Positions 42,971 to 51,961 are shown, numbered from the stretch's first letter. The stretch: 64,000 nt of DNA from Streptomyces regalis (GCF_001509475.1 NZ_LLZG01000081.1:78885-142884); one strand, 5' to 3'. Numbers and translations: made by a program. The notes: generated by a model not told the origin, from the sequence alone.

Positions 42971-44115
42971 CAGACCGCCGCCTCTTCCTCGGTGCCGGCG
43001 TCGATGTCCTGACTGGAGTCCAGACCGAAGGTGTGCGCCGGGTTCCAGTGCAGGACCACCTCGGCGCCGGGCACCAGTCGGGCGTCCCGGTCGATGTTCT
43101 GGGCGTAGACCTCGAACTCGGGGCAGACCGGGCTGTCGACGACGTACTGCGTGGAGACGCCGATGAAACTGGAGTCGGCGATCCTGCCGGTGATGCGGTT
43201 GCGGCCCTCGGGGATCTCGCCGGCATCGTCGGCGGGGGTGAGGGAGATCTTCTCCGGGCGGACGCCGACCAGCACCTTGCCACCGGTCGCCGTGGCCGCG
43301 GAGCAGCGCGCCTCGGGGAGGACGAGCTTGCCGCCGCCCGCCTTCAGCACGATGTCGTCGCCGCTCCTGGAGTCGACTTCGGCCTCGATGAGGTTCGAGG
43401 TGCCGAGGAAGTTGGCGACGAACGTCGTGCGCGGGTTCTCGTAGAGGTCGGTCGGCGAGCCGAGCTGCTCGACGCGGCCCGCGTTCATCACGGCGACCGT
43501 GTCGGCCATCGTCATGGCCTCCTCCTGGTCGTGCGTGACGTGGACGAAGGTGATGCCGACCTCGGTCTGGATGCGCTTGAGCTCCAGCTGCATCTGGCGG
43601 CGCAGCTTGAGGTCGAGGGCGCCGAGGGGCTCGTCGAGGAGGAGCACCTTGGGGTGGTTGATGAGCGCGCGGGCGACGGCGACGCGCTGCTGCTGACCAC
43701 CCGAGAGCTGGTGCGGTTTCTTGCGGGCCTGCTCGCCGAGCTGCACGAGGTCGAGCATGTCGTCGACCTGCTTCTTCACCGACTTGATGCCGCGGCGGCG
43801 CAGGCCGAAGGCGACGTTCTCGAATATGTCGAGATGCGGGAAGAGGGCGTACGACTGGAAGACCGTGTTCACCGGCCGCTTGTACGGCGGGAGGGCGGTC
43901 ACGTCCTGCTCGCCGAGGTGCACCGTGCCGGAGGAAGGTTCCTCCAGACCCGCGATCATGCGCAGGGTGGTGGTCTTGCCGCAGCCGGAGGCGCCGAGCA
44001 GGGCGAAGAAGGAGCCCTGTGGCACGGTCAGGTCGAGCGGGTGTACGGCGGTGAAGGAGCCGTAGATCTTGCTGATGCCGGAGAGGCGGACGTCGCCGCT
44101 GGTTTCGTTCGTCAT
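42970..44115 (-). CDS. Polyamine-type ABC transporter ATPase, PotA-like
   Basis: Energising subunit of 381 residues. Walker A is LLGASGCGKTTTLRMIAGLE, Q-loop TVFQSYALFPHL, signature HQLSGGQQQRVAVARAL, Walker B VLLLDEPLGALD, H-loop FVHVTHDQEEAM. The C-terminal TOBE domain (about 270-370) includes VLVGVRPEKISL. ATG 44115 is chosen over GTG 44124 because AGGGG is correctly spaced for it. The gene is five bases past the binding-protein stop, so the order is binding protein, ATPase, PotB, PotC, oxidase. Substrate inferred as putrescine/spermidine from the family and neighbours. Confidence 0.93.
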   Translation of the reverse strand: MTNETSGDVRLSGISKIYGSFTAVHPLDLTVPQGSFFALLGASGCGKTTTLRMIAGLEEPSSGTVHLGEQDVTALPPYKRPVNTVFQSYALFPHLDIFENVAFGLRRRGIKSVKKQVDDMLDLVQLGEQARKKPHQLSGGQQQRVAVARALINHPKVLLLDEPLGALDLKLRRQMQLELKRIQTEVGITFVHVTHDQEEAMTMADTVAVMNAGRVEQLGSPTDLYENPRTTFVANFLGTSNLIEAEVDSRSGDDIVLKAGGGKLVLPEARCSAATATGGKVLVGVRPEKISLTPADDAGEIPEGRNRITGRIADSSFIGVSTQYVVDSPVCPEFEVYAQNIDRDARLVPGAEVVLHWNPAHTFGLDSSQDIDAGTEEEAAV

Positions 44116-44120
44116 TGGTG

Positions 44121-45368
44121 TCACGCCCCTGTGAGCTTCGCGAACTTCTCTTCGTATGCCGTCTCTTCCTTCGAGCTCAGTGAGCGGAAGGCACGGGAGG
44201 CGGCCTGCATGGCCTTGTCGGGGAGGATCAGCGGGTTGTCCGCCGCGTCCTCGTCGATCTTCGCAAGCTCTTCCTTCACGCCGTCGACGGGACAGACGTA
44301 GTTGATGTAGGCGGCGAGCTCGGCGGCGGCCTTCGGCTCGAAGTAGTAGTCGATGAGCCGCTCGGCGTTCGTCTTGTGACGGGCCTTGTTGGGGATGAGC
44401 AGGTTGTCGCTGGACGTCATGTAGCCGCTGTCCGGGATGAGGAAGTCGATGTCCGGGCTGTCGGCCTTGAGCTGTACGACGTCACCGGCCCAGGCGAGGC
44501 AGGCGGCGAAGTCGCCGCTGGTGAGGTCGGAGGTGTAGTCGTTGCCGGTGAACCGGCGGATCTGCTTGTTGTCGACGGCCTTCTGCAGGCGGGCGATCGC
44601 CGCGTCGTAGTCGTCGTCGGTGAACTTGGCCGGGTCCTTGCCCATGTCGAGCAGGGTCATCCCGACGGTGTCGCGCATCTCGGTGAGGAAGCCGACGCGG
44701 CCCTTGAGCTTGGGGTTGTCGAGCAGGTCGGAGACCGTCTTCACCTCGACGCCGTCGAGCGCCTTCTTGTTGTAGGCGATGACGGTCGAGATGCCCTGCC
44801 AGGGGTACGAGTACGCCCGTCCCGGGTCCCAGTCGGGGCTGCGGAACTGCTGCGACGTGTTGGCGAAGGCGTGCGGCAGGTTGGACGCGTCCAGTTTCTG
44901 GACCCACCCCAGGCGGATGAGACGTGCGGCCAGCCAGTCGGTGAGGACGACGATGTCGCGCCCGGTGTCCTGCCCGGCGGCGAGCTGCGGCTTGATCTTG
45001 CCGAAGAACTCGTTGTTGTCGTTGATGTCCTCGGTGTACTTGACCTTGATGCCGGTGCGTTTCGTGAACTGTTCCAGCGTCGGATGGTGCTTGCCGCTGT
45101 CGTCGACGTCCATGTACTCGGTCCAGTTGGAGAAGTTGACGGTCTTCTCCTCGGCCGAGTGGTCCTCGGCGGACGTGCCGCCCTGGGTCTTGCCGGCCGC
45201 GGGGATCCCGCAGGCGCTGAGCGTGCCCAGCCCGCCCAGCGCGAGCGCGCCGCCCGTGGAGGCGCGCAGCAGCGAACGGCGGGTCATGGCGGCCCTGCCG
45301 TTGCGCAGGCTGCGCCGCATGGCGGCCACTCGGGCCGGGGACAGGCGGTCGGGCTCGTACTGCTCCAT
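44121..45368 (-). CDS. Polyamine-binding lipoprotein, PotD-like (Tat)
   Basis: Extracellular spermidine/putrescine-type binding protein, 415 residues. Before the twin-arginine signal MTRRSLLRASTGGALALGG there is an unusual ~27-residue hydrophilic lead, so translation may really begin at Met17 or Met28. The lipobox is TLSACGIPA. The mature domain has the PotD features ADSPDIDFLIPDSGYM and CPVDGVKEELAKIDED. It heads the transporter operon. A paralogue without permeases lies at 57395. ATG 45368 has AAAGGG upstream. Exact polyamine preference is not deducible by eye. Confidence 0.92.
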   Translation of the reverse strand: MEQYEPDRLSPARVAAMRRSLRNGRAAMTRRSLLRASTGGALALGGLGTLSACGIPAAGKTQGGTSAEDHSAEEKTVNFSNWTEYMDVDDSGKHHPTLEQFTKRTGIKVKYTEDINDNNEFFGKIKPQLAAGQDTGRDIVVLTDWLAARLIRLGWVQKLDASNLPHAFANTSQQFRSPDWDPGRAYSYPWQGISTVIAYNKKALDGVEVKTVSDLLDNPKLKGRVGFLTEMRDTVGMTLLDMGKDPAKFTDDDYDAAIARLQKAVDNKQIRRFTGNDYTSDLTSGDFAACLAWAGDVVQLKADSPDIDFLIPDSGYMTSSDNLLIPNKARHKTNAERLIDYYFEPKAAAELAAYINYVCPVDGVKEELAKIDEDAADNPLILPDKAMQAASRAFRSLSSKEETAYEEKFAKLTGA

Positions 45369-45453
45369 GCGCGTGGTGCCCTTTCGGGAGAGATCGGAAA
45401 GGTTGGGGAGGCCGGTCGAGGGTCGGGCGGCCGGCTGCTCCCGCCTGATCTGG

Positions 45454-46989
45454 CTATCGGTCCCCGAAGACGGTGCGGTGCCAGTCCTTCCTGGCGACCG
45501 CGGTGTTGTCGAACATGACGTGCTTGATCTGCGTGTACTCCTCGAAGGAGAAGGTTGACATGTCCTTGCCGAAGCCGGACGCCTTGTAGCCGCCGTGCGG
45601 CATCTCGCTGATGATCGGAATGTGGTCGTTGACCCAGACACACCCCGCCTTGATCTCGCGGGTGGCCCGGTTCGCCCGGTAGACGTCACGGCTCCAGGCG
45701 GAGGCGGCGAGCCCGTACGGGGTGTCGTTGGCGAGCCGGATCCCGTCCTCGTCACTGTCGAACGGCACGACGACCAGAACCGGTCCGAAGATCTCGGACT
45801 GGACGATCTCGCTGTCCTGGGGCGCGTCGGCGACGAGGGTGGGACGGTAGTACGCGCCGTTCGCGAGCTCGCCCTTCGGCGCCTCGCCACCGGTCACCAC
45901 GCGCGCGTAGGCACGTGCACGGTCGACGAACCCGGCGACCCGGTCGCGCTGGACGTGCGAGATCAGCGGGCCGAGGTCGGTGCCGGGGGCGAAGGGGTCG
46001 CCGAGGCGGACGGTGTCCATGAGGGCGGCGGTCTGCTCCACGAAAGCTTCGTAGAGCGGCCGTTGCACGTACGCGCGCGTGGCCGCCGTGCAGTCCTGCC
46101 CGGTATTGATGAGCGCCCCCGCGACCGCGCCGTGTACGGCTGCTTCGAGGTCGGCGTCGTCGAAGACGACGAAGGGCGCCTTGCCGCCCAGCTCCAGGTG
46201 GATCCGCTTCACGGTGCCGGTGGCGATCTCGGCGACGCGCTTGCCGACGGCGGTGGAGCCGGTGAAGGAGGTCATGGCGACGTCGGGATGACCGACGAGA
46301 TGCTCGCCGGCCTCCCTGCCGGTCCCGGTGACGATGTTGATGACACCGTCCGGGATCCCGGCGTCGGTGGCGGCCTGCGCGAAGAGGAGCGAGGTGAGCG
46401 GGGTGAGCTCGGCGGGCTTGAGCACGATGGTGTTGCCCGCGGCGATCGCCGGGAGGATCTTCCAGGCGGCCATCTGGAGGGGGTAGTTCCAGGGGGCGAT
46501 GGACCCGACCACGCCGATGGGCTCGCGGCGGACGTAGGAGGTGTGGTCACCGGAGTACTCCCCGGCGGACTGGCCGGCGAGGTGGCGGGCGGCACCGGCG
46601 AAGAAGGCGATGTTGTCGATGGTCCCCGGCACATCGAACTCACGGGTCAGCTTCAGCGGCTTCCCGCACTGCAGGGACTCGGCGCGGGCGAATTCCTCGG
46701 CGCGGTCGGCGACGACGGCGGCGAAGTGGTGCAGCGCGTCGGAACGCTCGCCCGGGGTGGCGGCGGCCCAGCCGGGGAACGCCTCGCGCGCGGCGGCGAC
46801 GGCCACGTCGACGTCATCGGTACCGGCCAGGTCGTACGTGTACACCTCCGCGCCGATGGCAGGGTCGACGACGGCGTGGGTACGGCCCGAGGTCCCCTTC
46901 GCCGGGCGGCCCGCGATGTACTGCGCGCCGTCCGCGAAGCGGTCCTGGGCCGGGAATCGTTCCGGGGTGGCGGTGCCCGGGTTATGCAT
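45454..46989 (-). CDS. Aldehyde dehydrogenase, gamma-aminobutyraldehyde type
   Basis: NAD(P)-dependent dehydrogenase of 511 residues. Complete motifs: [37 protein letters not shown], general base in [17 protein letters not shown], nucleophile Cys in [32 protein letters not shown], and the [20 protein letters not shown] segment typical of gamma-aminobutyraldehyde dehydrogenases. GGAGGG lies before ATG 46989. It precedes the polyamine transporter (85 bases) and oxidase on the same strand. I infer oxidation of (gamma-glutamyl-)aminobutyraldehyde to the acid, the step before gabT. The upstream gap to the divergent NADAR gene holds its promoter. Confidence 0.92.
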   Translation of the reverse strand: MHNPGTATPERFPAQDRFADGAQYIAGRPAKGTSGRTHAVVDPAIGAEVYTYDLAGTDDVDVAVAAAREAFPGWAAATPGERSDALHHFAAVVADRAEEFARAESLQCGKPLKLTREFDVPGTIDNIAFFAGAARHLAGQSAGEYSGDHTSYVRREPIGVVGSIAPWNYPLQMAAWKILPAIAAGNTIVLKPAELTPLTSLLFAQAATDAGIPDGVINIVTGTGREAGEHLVGHPDVAMTSFTGSTAVGKRVAEIATGTVKRIHLELGGKAPFVVFDDADLEAAVHGAVAGALINTGQDCTAATRAYVQRPLYEAFVEQTAALMDTVRLGDPFAPGTDLGPLISHVQRDRVAGFVDRARAYARVVTGGEAPKGELANGAYYRPTLVADAPQDSEIVQSEIFGPVLVVVPFDSDEDGIRLANDTPYGLAASAWSRDVYRANRATREIKAGCVWVNDHIPIISEMPHGGYKASGFGKDMSTFSFEEYTQIKHVMFDNTAVARKDWHRTVFGDR

Positions 46990-47187
46990 GTCGCTCCCTC
47001 CGCGCCCCGTGAGGGGATCGGCGTGGCTCAGGCTCGATTTGAGTGCCGATCCTGACAGAGGTAGAGGGCTCCAACAAGGGATTCCGTTGTTGCCTTTTGG
47101 TTACGCGACGGAATCTGTCGACCAGGTGTCGAGTTGGCCTTGAAAACGGGGGACGGATTGTCGGTGGTGCGTGCCAGACTCGGGCAC

Positions 47188-47757
47188 ATGGCGAAGATCG
47201 ATTCTTTGGACGTCCTGATCAGGGAGGTCCACGCGGGGGCGAGGGTCAAGTACCTGCACTTCTGGGGGCATCGGCCGCTGCCCGACGGCCGGGTGGGCGC
47301 GAGCTGTCTGAGCCAGTGGTGGGCATCGCCGTTCACCGCGGACGGGGTGGAGTACGCGACGGCCGAGCACTGGATGATGGCCGAGAAGGCACGGCTGTTC
47401 GGTGACGGGGAGGCCGAGCGGCGCGTGCTGGACGCCGGGCATCCGTCGGTGGCGAAGAAGGCCGGGCGGCTGGTGCGGGGGTTCGACGACGCGATATGGG
47501 AGCGGGAGCGGTTCCGGATCGTGGTCGAGGGGTCGGTGCACAAGTTCGCCGCGCATGCGGATCTGCGGGGGTTTCTGCTGGGCACGGGGGATCGGGTGCT
47601 GGTGGAGGCGAGTCCGGTGGACCGGGTATGGGGGATCGGGCTGGCGGCGAACGACGAAGGGGCCGGGGATCCGGAGCGGTGGCGGGGGCCGAATCTGCTG
47701 GGGTTCGCGCTGATGGAGGCGCGGGAGCGGCTGCGGGGCGGGCCGGTCGGAGGGTGA
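47188..47757 (+). CDS. NADAR-family protein (YbiA/DUF1768-like)
   Basis: About 189 residues from ATG 47188 (MAKIDSLDVLIREVHAGARV). NADAR signatures are present: FWGHRPLPDGRVGASCLSQW, the catalytic-loop region EYATAEHWMMAEKARLFGD, RIVVEGSVHKFAAHADLRGF and DRVWGIGLAANDEGA, ending GPNLLGFALMEARERL. Family members are N-glycosidases, known for hydrolysing riboflavin intermediates (metabolite damage control) or ADP-ribose derivatives. The start is uncertain: upstream in-frame GTG or TTG codons with GGGGGAC nearby could add about 10 residues, and 47134 has an in-frame start. It is divergent from the aldehyde dehydrogenase. Confidence 0.85.
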   Translation: MAKIDSLDVLIREVHAGARVKYLHFWGHRPLPDGRVGASCLSQWWASPFTADGVEYATAEHWMMAEKARLFGDGEAERRVLDAGHPSVAKKAGRLVRGFDDAIWERERFRIVVEGSVHKFAAHADLRGFLLGTGDRVLVEASPVDRVWGIGLAANDEGAGDPERWRGPNLLGFALMEARERLRGGPVGG

Positions 47758-47782
47758 GGGGCCGACCTGGCGGCCGGCCCCT

Positions 47783-47884
47783 GGACCTCACAGGCCGCGG
47801 GACCTCACAGGGCCCGGAGCCTCACAGGGCGCGGAGCCTCACAGGGCGCGGAGCCTCACAGGGCGCGGAGCCTCACAGGGCGCC
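47783..47884. repeat. 17-bp tandem repeat, six copies
   Basis: Unit GGAGCCTCACAGGGCGC repeats with CCTCACAGG starting at 47786, 47803, 47820, 47837, 47854 and 47871, exactly 17 apart; the first two copies are diverged. There are no spacers. The last unit contains the stop codon of the DUF4190 gene. It lies between convergent genes. Confidence 0.9.
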
Positions 47885-48313
47885 CATGACACTCGCGAAG
47901 ATGAGGAAGCCCAGCACCGGCAGGATCACGGTGGCCACGATCCCGCAGACCAGACCCGCGGTCGCCGCGCCTTTGTTGGTGGCCTCGCCGCGGCCCGCCT
48001 TGCTCCGGCCGATCGCGCCGAAGATGATCCCGAGGATCCCGAGGACGACGCCGAAGAACCACAGGAAGAAGGTCAGGCTGCACACCACGCCGATGATGCC
48101 CAGGACCAGTCCGGTGGTGCCCATTCCGTTGCTCGGCTGCAGCGGCATGGCATAGCCGGGCGCCTGGGGGTATCCCGCCGGGTAGGACGGGGTGGCGTGC
48201 GGATGGCCGTACCCCGGAGCGGACGACGCGTCGGCGTATCCCCCGGCGGGCTGCTGCGGTGGCTGCGACGGCGGCGGCCCGAATCCACCGGCTCCGGGAT
48301 TGGCGTCGGACAT
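47873..48313 (-). CDS. DUF4190 membrane protein, first paralogue
   Basis: A 146-residue protein: a proline/glycine/tyrosine-rich cytoplasmic N-terminus (to about residue 65, with QPPQQPAGGYADASS) followed by two TM hairpins typical of DUF4190. These are GMGTTGLVLGIIGVVCSLTF, then GVVLGILGIIFGAIGRSKA, the polar loop RGEATNKGAATA, and LVCGIVATVILPVLGFLIFA. The function of the family is unknown. Its stop codon is embedded in a tandem repeat. A larger paralogue follows upstream at 48374, in the same direction. Confidence 0.85.
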   Translation of the reverse strand: MSDANPGAGGFGPPPSQPPQQPAGGYADASSAPGYGHPHATPSYPAGYPQAPGYAMPLQPSNGMGTTGLVLGIIGVVCSLTFFLWFFGVVLGILGIIFGAIGRSKAGRGEATNKGAATAGLVCGIVATVILPVLGFLIFASVMGAL

Positions 48314-48373
48314 GAACTGCTCTCCCCTCGTTGACAGTCAGGGCATCGTAATCGCCCTGGTCAGGCCGGGGAT

Positions 48374-49051
48374 TCAGCGGACCGCCGCGACGGACACCGC
48401 CGGGGAGGCACCGTAGTAGTCCTCGTCGTAGTCGTCGTCCGAGTTGATGGCGGCCGTGATGCCGATGGCGATCAGGACGATCACGGCGATGCCGAGGACG
48501 ATGCCGACGATGCCCGTGATCAGACCGGCCTGCGCCTGGCCGTGGTTGTTGGCCTCGCCGCGCTCCGCCTTCTGGCGTCCCTTGATGCCGAAGATCACGG
48601 CGAGGATGCCGAGGACGAGGGAGACCACGCCGTACAGGCAGAAGAGGCAGCAGGACAGGATGCCGAGCACCAACGCCGCGACGCCCATGCCGTTCTGCGG
48701 CTGCATCGGCATGCCGGGCCAGCCGTAGCCCGGGGGATAGCCGGGGTAGCCGTAGCCGCCCGGGGCCCCGGGGCCGGTGGGCGCGATGGGCGGGGGCGGG
48801 ACGGCGGCACCGGGCGGAGGGTAGGCGGGCAGGGCGTATCCCGGGGCGGGACCTGCCGGACCGGAGCCTGCCGGGGCCGGGGCGCCGGGCGGGGCGAAAC
48901 CGTCGGACGGCATCGACGTGACCGTGGCATGGTCGTGGACGGACTGCGGCTGCGACGCGTCACCGGGCGCCGGGTTCTTGTCCAGCGACGGTCTGTTCTC
49001 GGGCGGCGCCCACGGGTCCTGGCCTCCCCCGGCCTGCGCTGCGTCCGTCAT
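48374..49051 (-). CDS. DUF4190 membrane protein, second paralogue
   Basis: A 225-residue relative of the previous gene with a longer, very proline-rich N-terminus (about 115 residues, PPPGAAVPPPPIAPTGPG). The same membrane core follows: GMGVAALVLGILSCCLFCLY, LGILAVIFGIKGRQKAERGE and LITGIVGIVLGIAVIVLIAI. An acidic tail is added (NSDDDYDEDYYGAS). The pair probably arose by duplication. GGGGG precedes ATG 49051. No function is known for either protein. Confidence 0.85.
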   Translation of the reverse strand: MTDAAQAGGGQDPWAPPENRPSLDKNPAPGDASQPQSVHDHATVTSMPSDGFAPPGAPAPAGSGPAGPAPGYALPAYPPPGAAVPPPPIAPTGPGAPGGYGYPGYPPGYGWPGMPMQPQNGMGVAALVLGILSCCLFCLYGVVSLVLGILAVIFGIKGRQKAERGEANNHGQAQAGLITGIVGIVLGIAVIVLIAIGITAAINSDDDYDEDYYGASPAVSVAAVR

Positions 49052-49264
49052 GTCATGTCCCCCTGGCTCGTTCGTGCCGCCATGCTACGGCCTCACCACC
49101 AGCGCTCCACCGCCCGGTACCCGAGCCCCATGGCCGGCATCCCGACCGCCCGCCCCCGCTCTCGTCCCCGCTGCCTACGATGTCACTGCATTGATCAGCC
49201 GATCACCCGCGTCCCGCCGAGCCGCACATCCGGCCGCCGCGGACGCCGTTCCCGGGGAGGAACC

Positions 49265-50326
49265 TTGACCGACCGTCTCGTCGACGCCCGCGTCCCGCGC
49301 GACCTGCACACCTTCATCGCCGGACTGCCCAAGGCCGAACTGCACGTCCACCACGTCGGATCCGCCTCCCCCCGCATCGTCGCGGAACTCGCCGCCCGCC
49401 ACCCCGACTCCAAGGTCCCCACCGACCCCGAGGCCCTGGTCGACTACTTCACGTTCACGGACTTCGCCCACTTCATCGACGTGTACCTGTCCGTCGTGGA
49501 CCTGATCCGCACCCCGGAGGACGTACGGCTGCTGACGTACGAGGTGGCCCGCGACCTGGCCCGCCAGCAGGTGCGCTACGCCGAGGTGACCATCACCCCG
49601 TTCTCCTCCACCCGCCGCGGCATCGACGAGAGCGCGTTCATGGCGGCGATAGAGGACGCCCGCAAGGCGGCCGAGGCCGAGTTCGGGACCGTACTGCGGT
49701 GGTGCTTCGACATTCCGGGCGAGGCCGGGCTGGAGGCGGCCGAGGAGACCGTGCGGCTCGCGACCGACGACCGGGTGCGCCCGGAGGGCCTGGTGTCGTT
49801 CGGGCTCGGCGGGCCCGAGATCGGCGTACCGAGGCCGCAGTTCAAGCCGTACTTCGACCGGGCGATCGCCGCCGGACTGCACTCCGTGCCGCACGCCGGC
49901 GAGACCACCGGACCGGAGACGGTCTGGGACGCCCTCACCCACCTGCGTGCCGAGCGCATCGGGCACGGCACGAGTTCCGCCCAGGACCCGAAGCTGCTCG
50001 CACACCTCGCCGAGCACCGGATCCCGCTGGAGGTGTGCCCGACCTCCAACATCGCCACGCGCGCGGTCCGCACCATCGACGAGCACCCGATAAAGGAGTT
50101 CGCGAAGGCCGGGGTCATCGTGACCATCAACTCCGACGACCCGCCCATGTTCGGCACCGACCTCAACAACGAGTACGCGGTCGCCGCCCGCCTCCTCGAC
50201 CTCGACGAGCGGGGCCTGGCCGACCTCGCCAAGAACGCCGTGGACGCGTCCTTCCTCGACGAGCCCGGCAGGGCCCGGATCGCGGCCGAGATCGACACGT
50301 ACACCGCCGGCCGGCTCGCCACCTGA
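49265..50326 (+). CDS. Adenosine-deaminase-family enzyme, possible aminodeoxyfutalosine deaminase
   Basis: Zinc aminohydrolase of 353 residues from TTG 49265 (GGGGAGG four bases upstream). Metal and catalytic motifs: GLPKAELHVHHVGSASPRIV (HxH), HSVPHAGETTGPETVWDAL, AERIGHGTSS, CPTSNIATRAV and the metal aspartates in TINSDDPPMFGTDLNNEY. This fits the COG1816 superfamily. HHVGS in place of the HLDGS of true adenosine deaminases, together with the Streptomyces context, suggests the branch that deaminates 6-amino-6-deoxyfutalosine in the futalosine menaquinone pathway. Plain adenosine deaminase remains possible. It is followed after 26 bases by a phosphodiesterase gene. Confidence 0.88.
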   Translation: MTDRLVDARVPRDLHTFIAGLPKAELHVHHVGSASPRIVAELAARHPDSKVPTDPEALVDYFTFTDFAHFIDVYLSVVDLIRTPEDVRLLTYEVARDLARQQVRYAEVTITPFSSTRRGIDESAFMAAIEDARKAAEAEFGTVLRWCFDIPGEAGLEAAEETVRLATDDRVRPEGLVSFGLGGPEIGVPRPQFKPYFDRAIAAGLHSVPHAGETTGPETVWDALTHLRAERIGHGTSSAQDPKLLAHLAEHRIPLEVCPTSNIATRAVRTIDEHPIKEFAKAGVIVTINSDDPPMFGTDLNNEYAVAARLLDLDERGLADLAKNAVDASFLDEPGRARIAAEIDTYTAGRLAT

Positions 50327-50352
50327 GCAATCCGAGCCGCCACAATGTCCTC

Positions 50353-51036
50353 ATGCAGAACGTGACCGCCGTCGCCCACCGCGGCGACCCCTACCGCGTC
50401 CGCGAGAACACGCTCGAGTCCCTGCGCTCCGCGCTCGAACTGGGCGCGGACGCCGTGGAGATCGACGTGCGGCTCACCAAGGACGGCGTGCCGGTGCTGC
50501 TGCACGACGAGACGCTGAAGCGGCTGTGGGAGCAGGACCGGCCGCTGCTCGCGCTGTCGTGGGCCGAGGTGCGGGGGCTGACGGCGGGCGGGGTGCCGAC
50601 GTTGGAGGAGGCGCTGGCGGCGTGCGACGGGAGCCGGGTGATGCTCGACCTGCCGGGCACGCCCGACGTGCGGGCGGCGCGCCGGGTCGTGGACGTCGTG
50701 CGCGACTGCGGGGCGCAGGACCGCGTGTACTACTGCGCGGGCGCCCCGGCCATGCTCGCCGTGCGCGCCGCCGACCCGGCCGCCGAGATCGCCCTGACCT
50801 GGACGACCCTGGCGCCGCCGCGCCCGGCCCTGCTGGACGCGGTCCGCCCGCGCTGGCTCAACTACCGCTTCGGCCTGGTCGGCCACGCCCTCGCCGAGTG
50901 CGTCCACCGCGACGGCTACCTGCTGTCCGTCTGGACCCCGGACACCCGCCGCTCGATGCGCCGGCTGCTGGACCTCGGCGTCGACTCGATCACGACCAAC
51001 CGCGTCGACGTCCTCCTGGGGCTGCGCACCGCCTAG
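50353..51036 (+). CDS. Glycerophosphodiester phosphodiesterase
   Basis: Hydrolyses glycerophosphodiesters to glycerol-3-phosphate and an alcohol. A compact 227-residue cytoplasmic TIM barrel: catalytic His in VAHRGDPYRVRENTLESL, metal ligands in DAVEIDVRLTKDGVPVLLHD, and the late motif LLSVWTPDTRR. No signal peptide, so it works on intracellular diesters. ATG 50353 lies 26 bases past the deaminase stop, so the two are probably co-transcribed. The end overlaps the convergent reductase gene by four bases (shared CTAG). Confidence 0.92.
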   Translation: MQNVTAVAHRGDPYRVRENTLESLRSALELGADAVEIDVRLTKDGVPVLLHDETLKRLWEQDRPLLALSWAEVRGLTAGGVPTLEEALAACDGSRVMLDLPGTPDVRAARRVVDVVRDCGAQDRVYYCAGAPAMLAVRAADPAAEIALTWTTLAPPRPALLDAVRPRWLNYRFGLVGHALAECVHRDGYLLSVWTPDTRRSMRRLLDLGVDSITTNRVDVLLGLRTA

Positions 51037-51674
51037 GCCCGGTCACCGGCGAACACGAGCGGCGGCGCGATCGCCTGCGCGTCCGCCCCCTCCCCCACCC
51101 ACAGCACGATCAGCAACGCCGCCGTCGCCTCCACCAGCCCGGCCCGGTCCAGTCCCCCGGCGTTCAGCGGCTCACAGCCGAGGTCGCGCACGAGTCGTCG
51201 TACGACGGACAGAGCCCCCTCGTCGTCCCCGCACAGCGGCACCGCCGGCGGGCGGCCGTCGAAGACGGGCGGCGTCATCCGCCAGACGTCGACGTGGCAC
51301 AGGTTGAAGGCCTTGACCACATGCGCGGCCGGCGCGGCGGCGGCGATGCGCTCGGCCGCGGCGGGGCCGCCCGCCGTGAGCAGCCCGAAGCCCGGGCCCA
51401 CCGGATTGGTGCAGTCGATCAACACCTTCCCCAAGCCTTCGGCCGGGGGGACCCCCATCTCGCTTCGCTCGCGCAGCGCCGGTTCGAGCCCGGCGACCAC
51501 CTCGATCACGGCCGCGTACGGCACCGCCGGCAGCACCGCGTCCGTTCCGAACTCGGCGGCCTCCCGCAGACCGCCCGCCGAGCGGCCACCGGCGAGCACC
51601 TCGTGCCCGGCCCGCCGCCACTGCGTCCCCAACGCGTCCGACATACCGCCCATACCGAGAATCCCGATTCGCAT
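51033..51674 (-). CDS. NAD(P)-binding oxidoreductase, F420-dependent NADP-reductase-like
   Basis: A 213-residue Rossmann protein. The dinucleotide motif is MRIGILGMGGMSDALGTQWR. LIDCTNPVGPGFGLL and HVVKAFNLCHVDVWRM match the NADP oxidoreductase coenzyme-F420 family. Within it, residues about 68-82 (RSEMGVPPAEGLG) are encoded by a block (51429-51471) of a sequence type common in Streptomyces intergenic DNA. Without it the chain would read ...LEPALR-GKVLIDCTNP as in relatives I recall. So the gene carries an in-frame repeat insertion in a surface loop, probably tolerated. The enzyme's substrate is unknown. It is divergent from the HxlR remnant, perhaps formerly its regulator. Confidence 0.8.
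   Translation of the reverse strand: MRIGILGMGGMSDALGTQWRRAGHEVLAGGRSAGGLREAAEFGTDAVLPAVPYAAVIEVVAGLEPALRERSEMGVPPAEGLGKVLIDCTNPVGPGFGLLTAGGPAAAERIAAAAPAAHVVKAFNLCHVDVWRMTPPVFDGRPPAVPLCGDDEGALSVVRRLVRDLGCEPLNAGGLDRAGLVEATAALLIVLWVGEGADAQAIAPPLVFAGDRA
51429..51471. repeat. Short Streptomyces-type repeat inside a coding gene
   Basis: Block CCCAAGCCTTCGGCCGGGGG followed by GACCCCCATCTCGCTTCGCT, containing GGGGG/CCCCC and GAAG/CTTC pairings. Related GGGGGGACCCCCA blocks occur at 4315-4328 and 57236-57249 in noncoding DNA. Here it is translated as part of the reductase. Confidence 0.55.
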
Positions 51675-51714
51675 GTGCCTGACTGCAGGAAGCCGCTCGG
51701 GCACCATTCGGTAC

Positions 51715-51961
51715 GTGACCACCGACCAGCCTTTCCTCGCCGACTGCCGCGCCCGACTCGCTCACCGAGACGCTGCGGCGGCTGGAGTTCAACGGGCTCG
51801 TCGAACGTCACGCGTACGACGGTTCGCCGCCCCGCGTGGAGTACGAACTCACCGAGCTGGGCAGGACGTTGCTCACTCCCATCGACGCCTTCGGCGCCTG
51901 GGCCTTCGAGCACGGCGACGAGGTGATGGAGGCGCAGGAGCGCTACACGCGCGAGCGCTGA
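51715..51961 (+). pseudogene. HxlR-family regulator with internal deletion
   Basis: Starting at GTG 51715 the frame gives VTTDQPFLADCRARLA, a typical HxlR N-terminus. The HxlR C-terminal half then appears in another frame: LTETLRRLEFNGLVERHAYD, PRVEYELTELGRTLLTPIDA and FGAWAFEHGDEVMEAQERY, to TGA 51959-51961. The middle, including the first helices of the winged HTH (about 40 codons in relatives), is missing, and the 247-base length breaks the frame. I conclude a deletion near 51755-51762 killed the gene. Its last 19 bases overlap the convergent sigma factor gene. Confidence 0.75.

Noticed and set aside
47783..47884. CRISPR array
   Set aside because: Units are contiguous with no spacers, and no cas genes are near; it is a simple tandem repeat.
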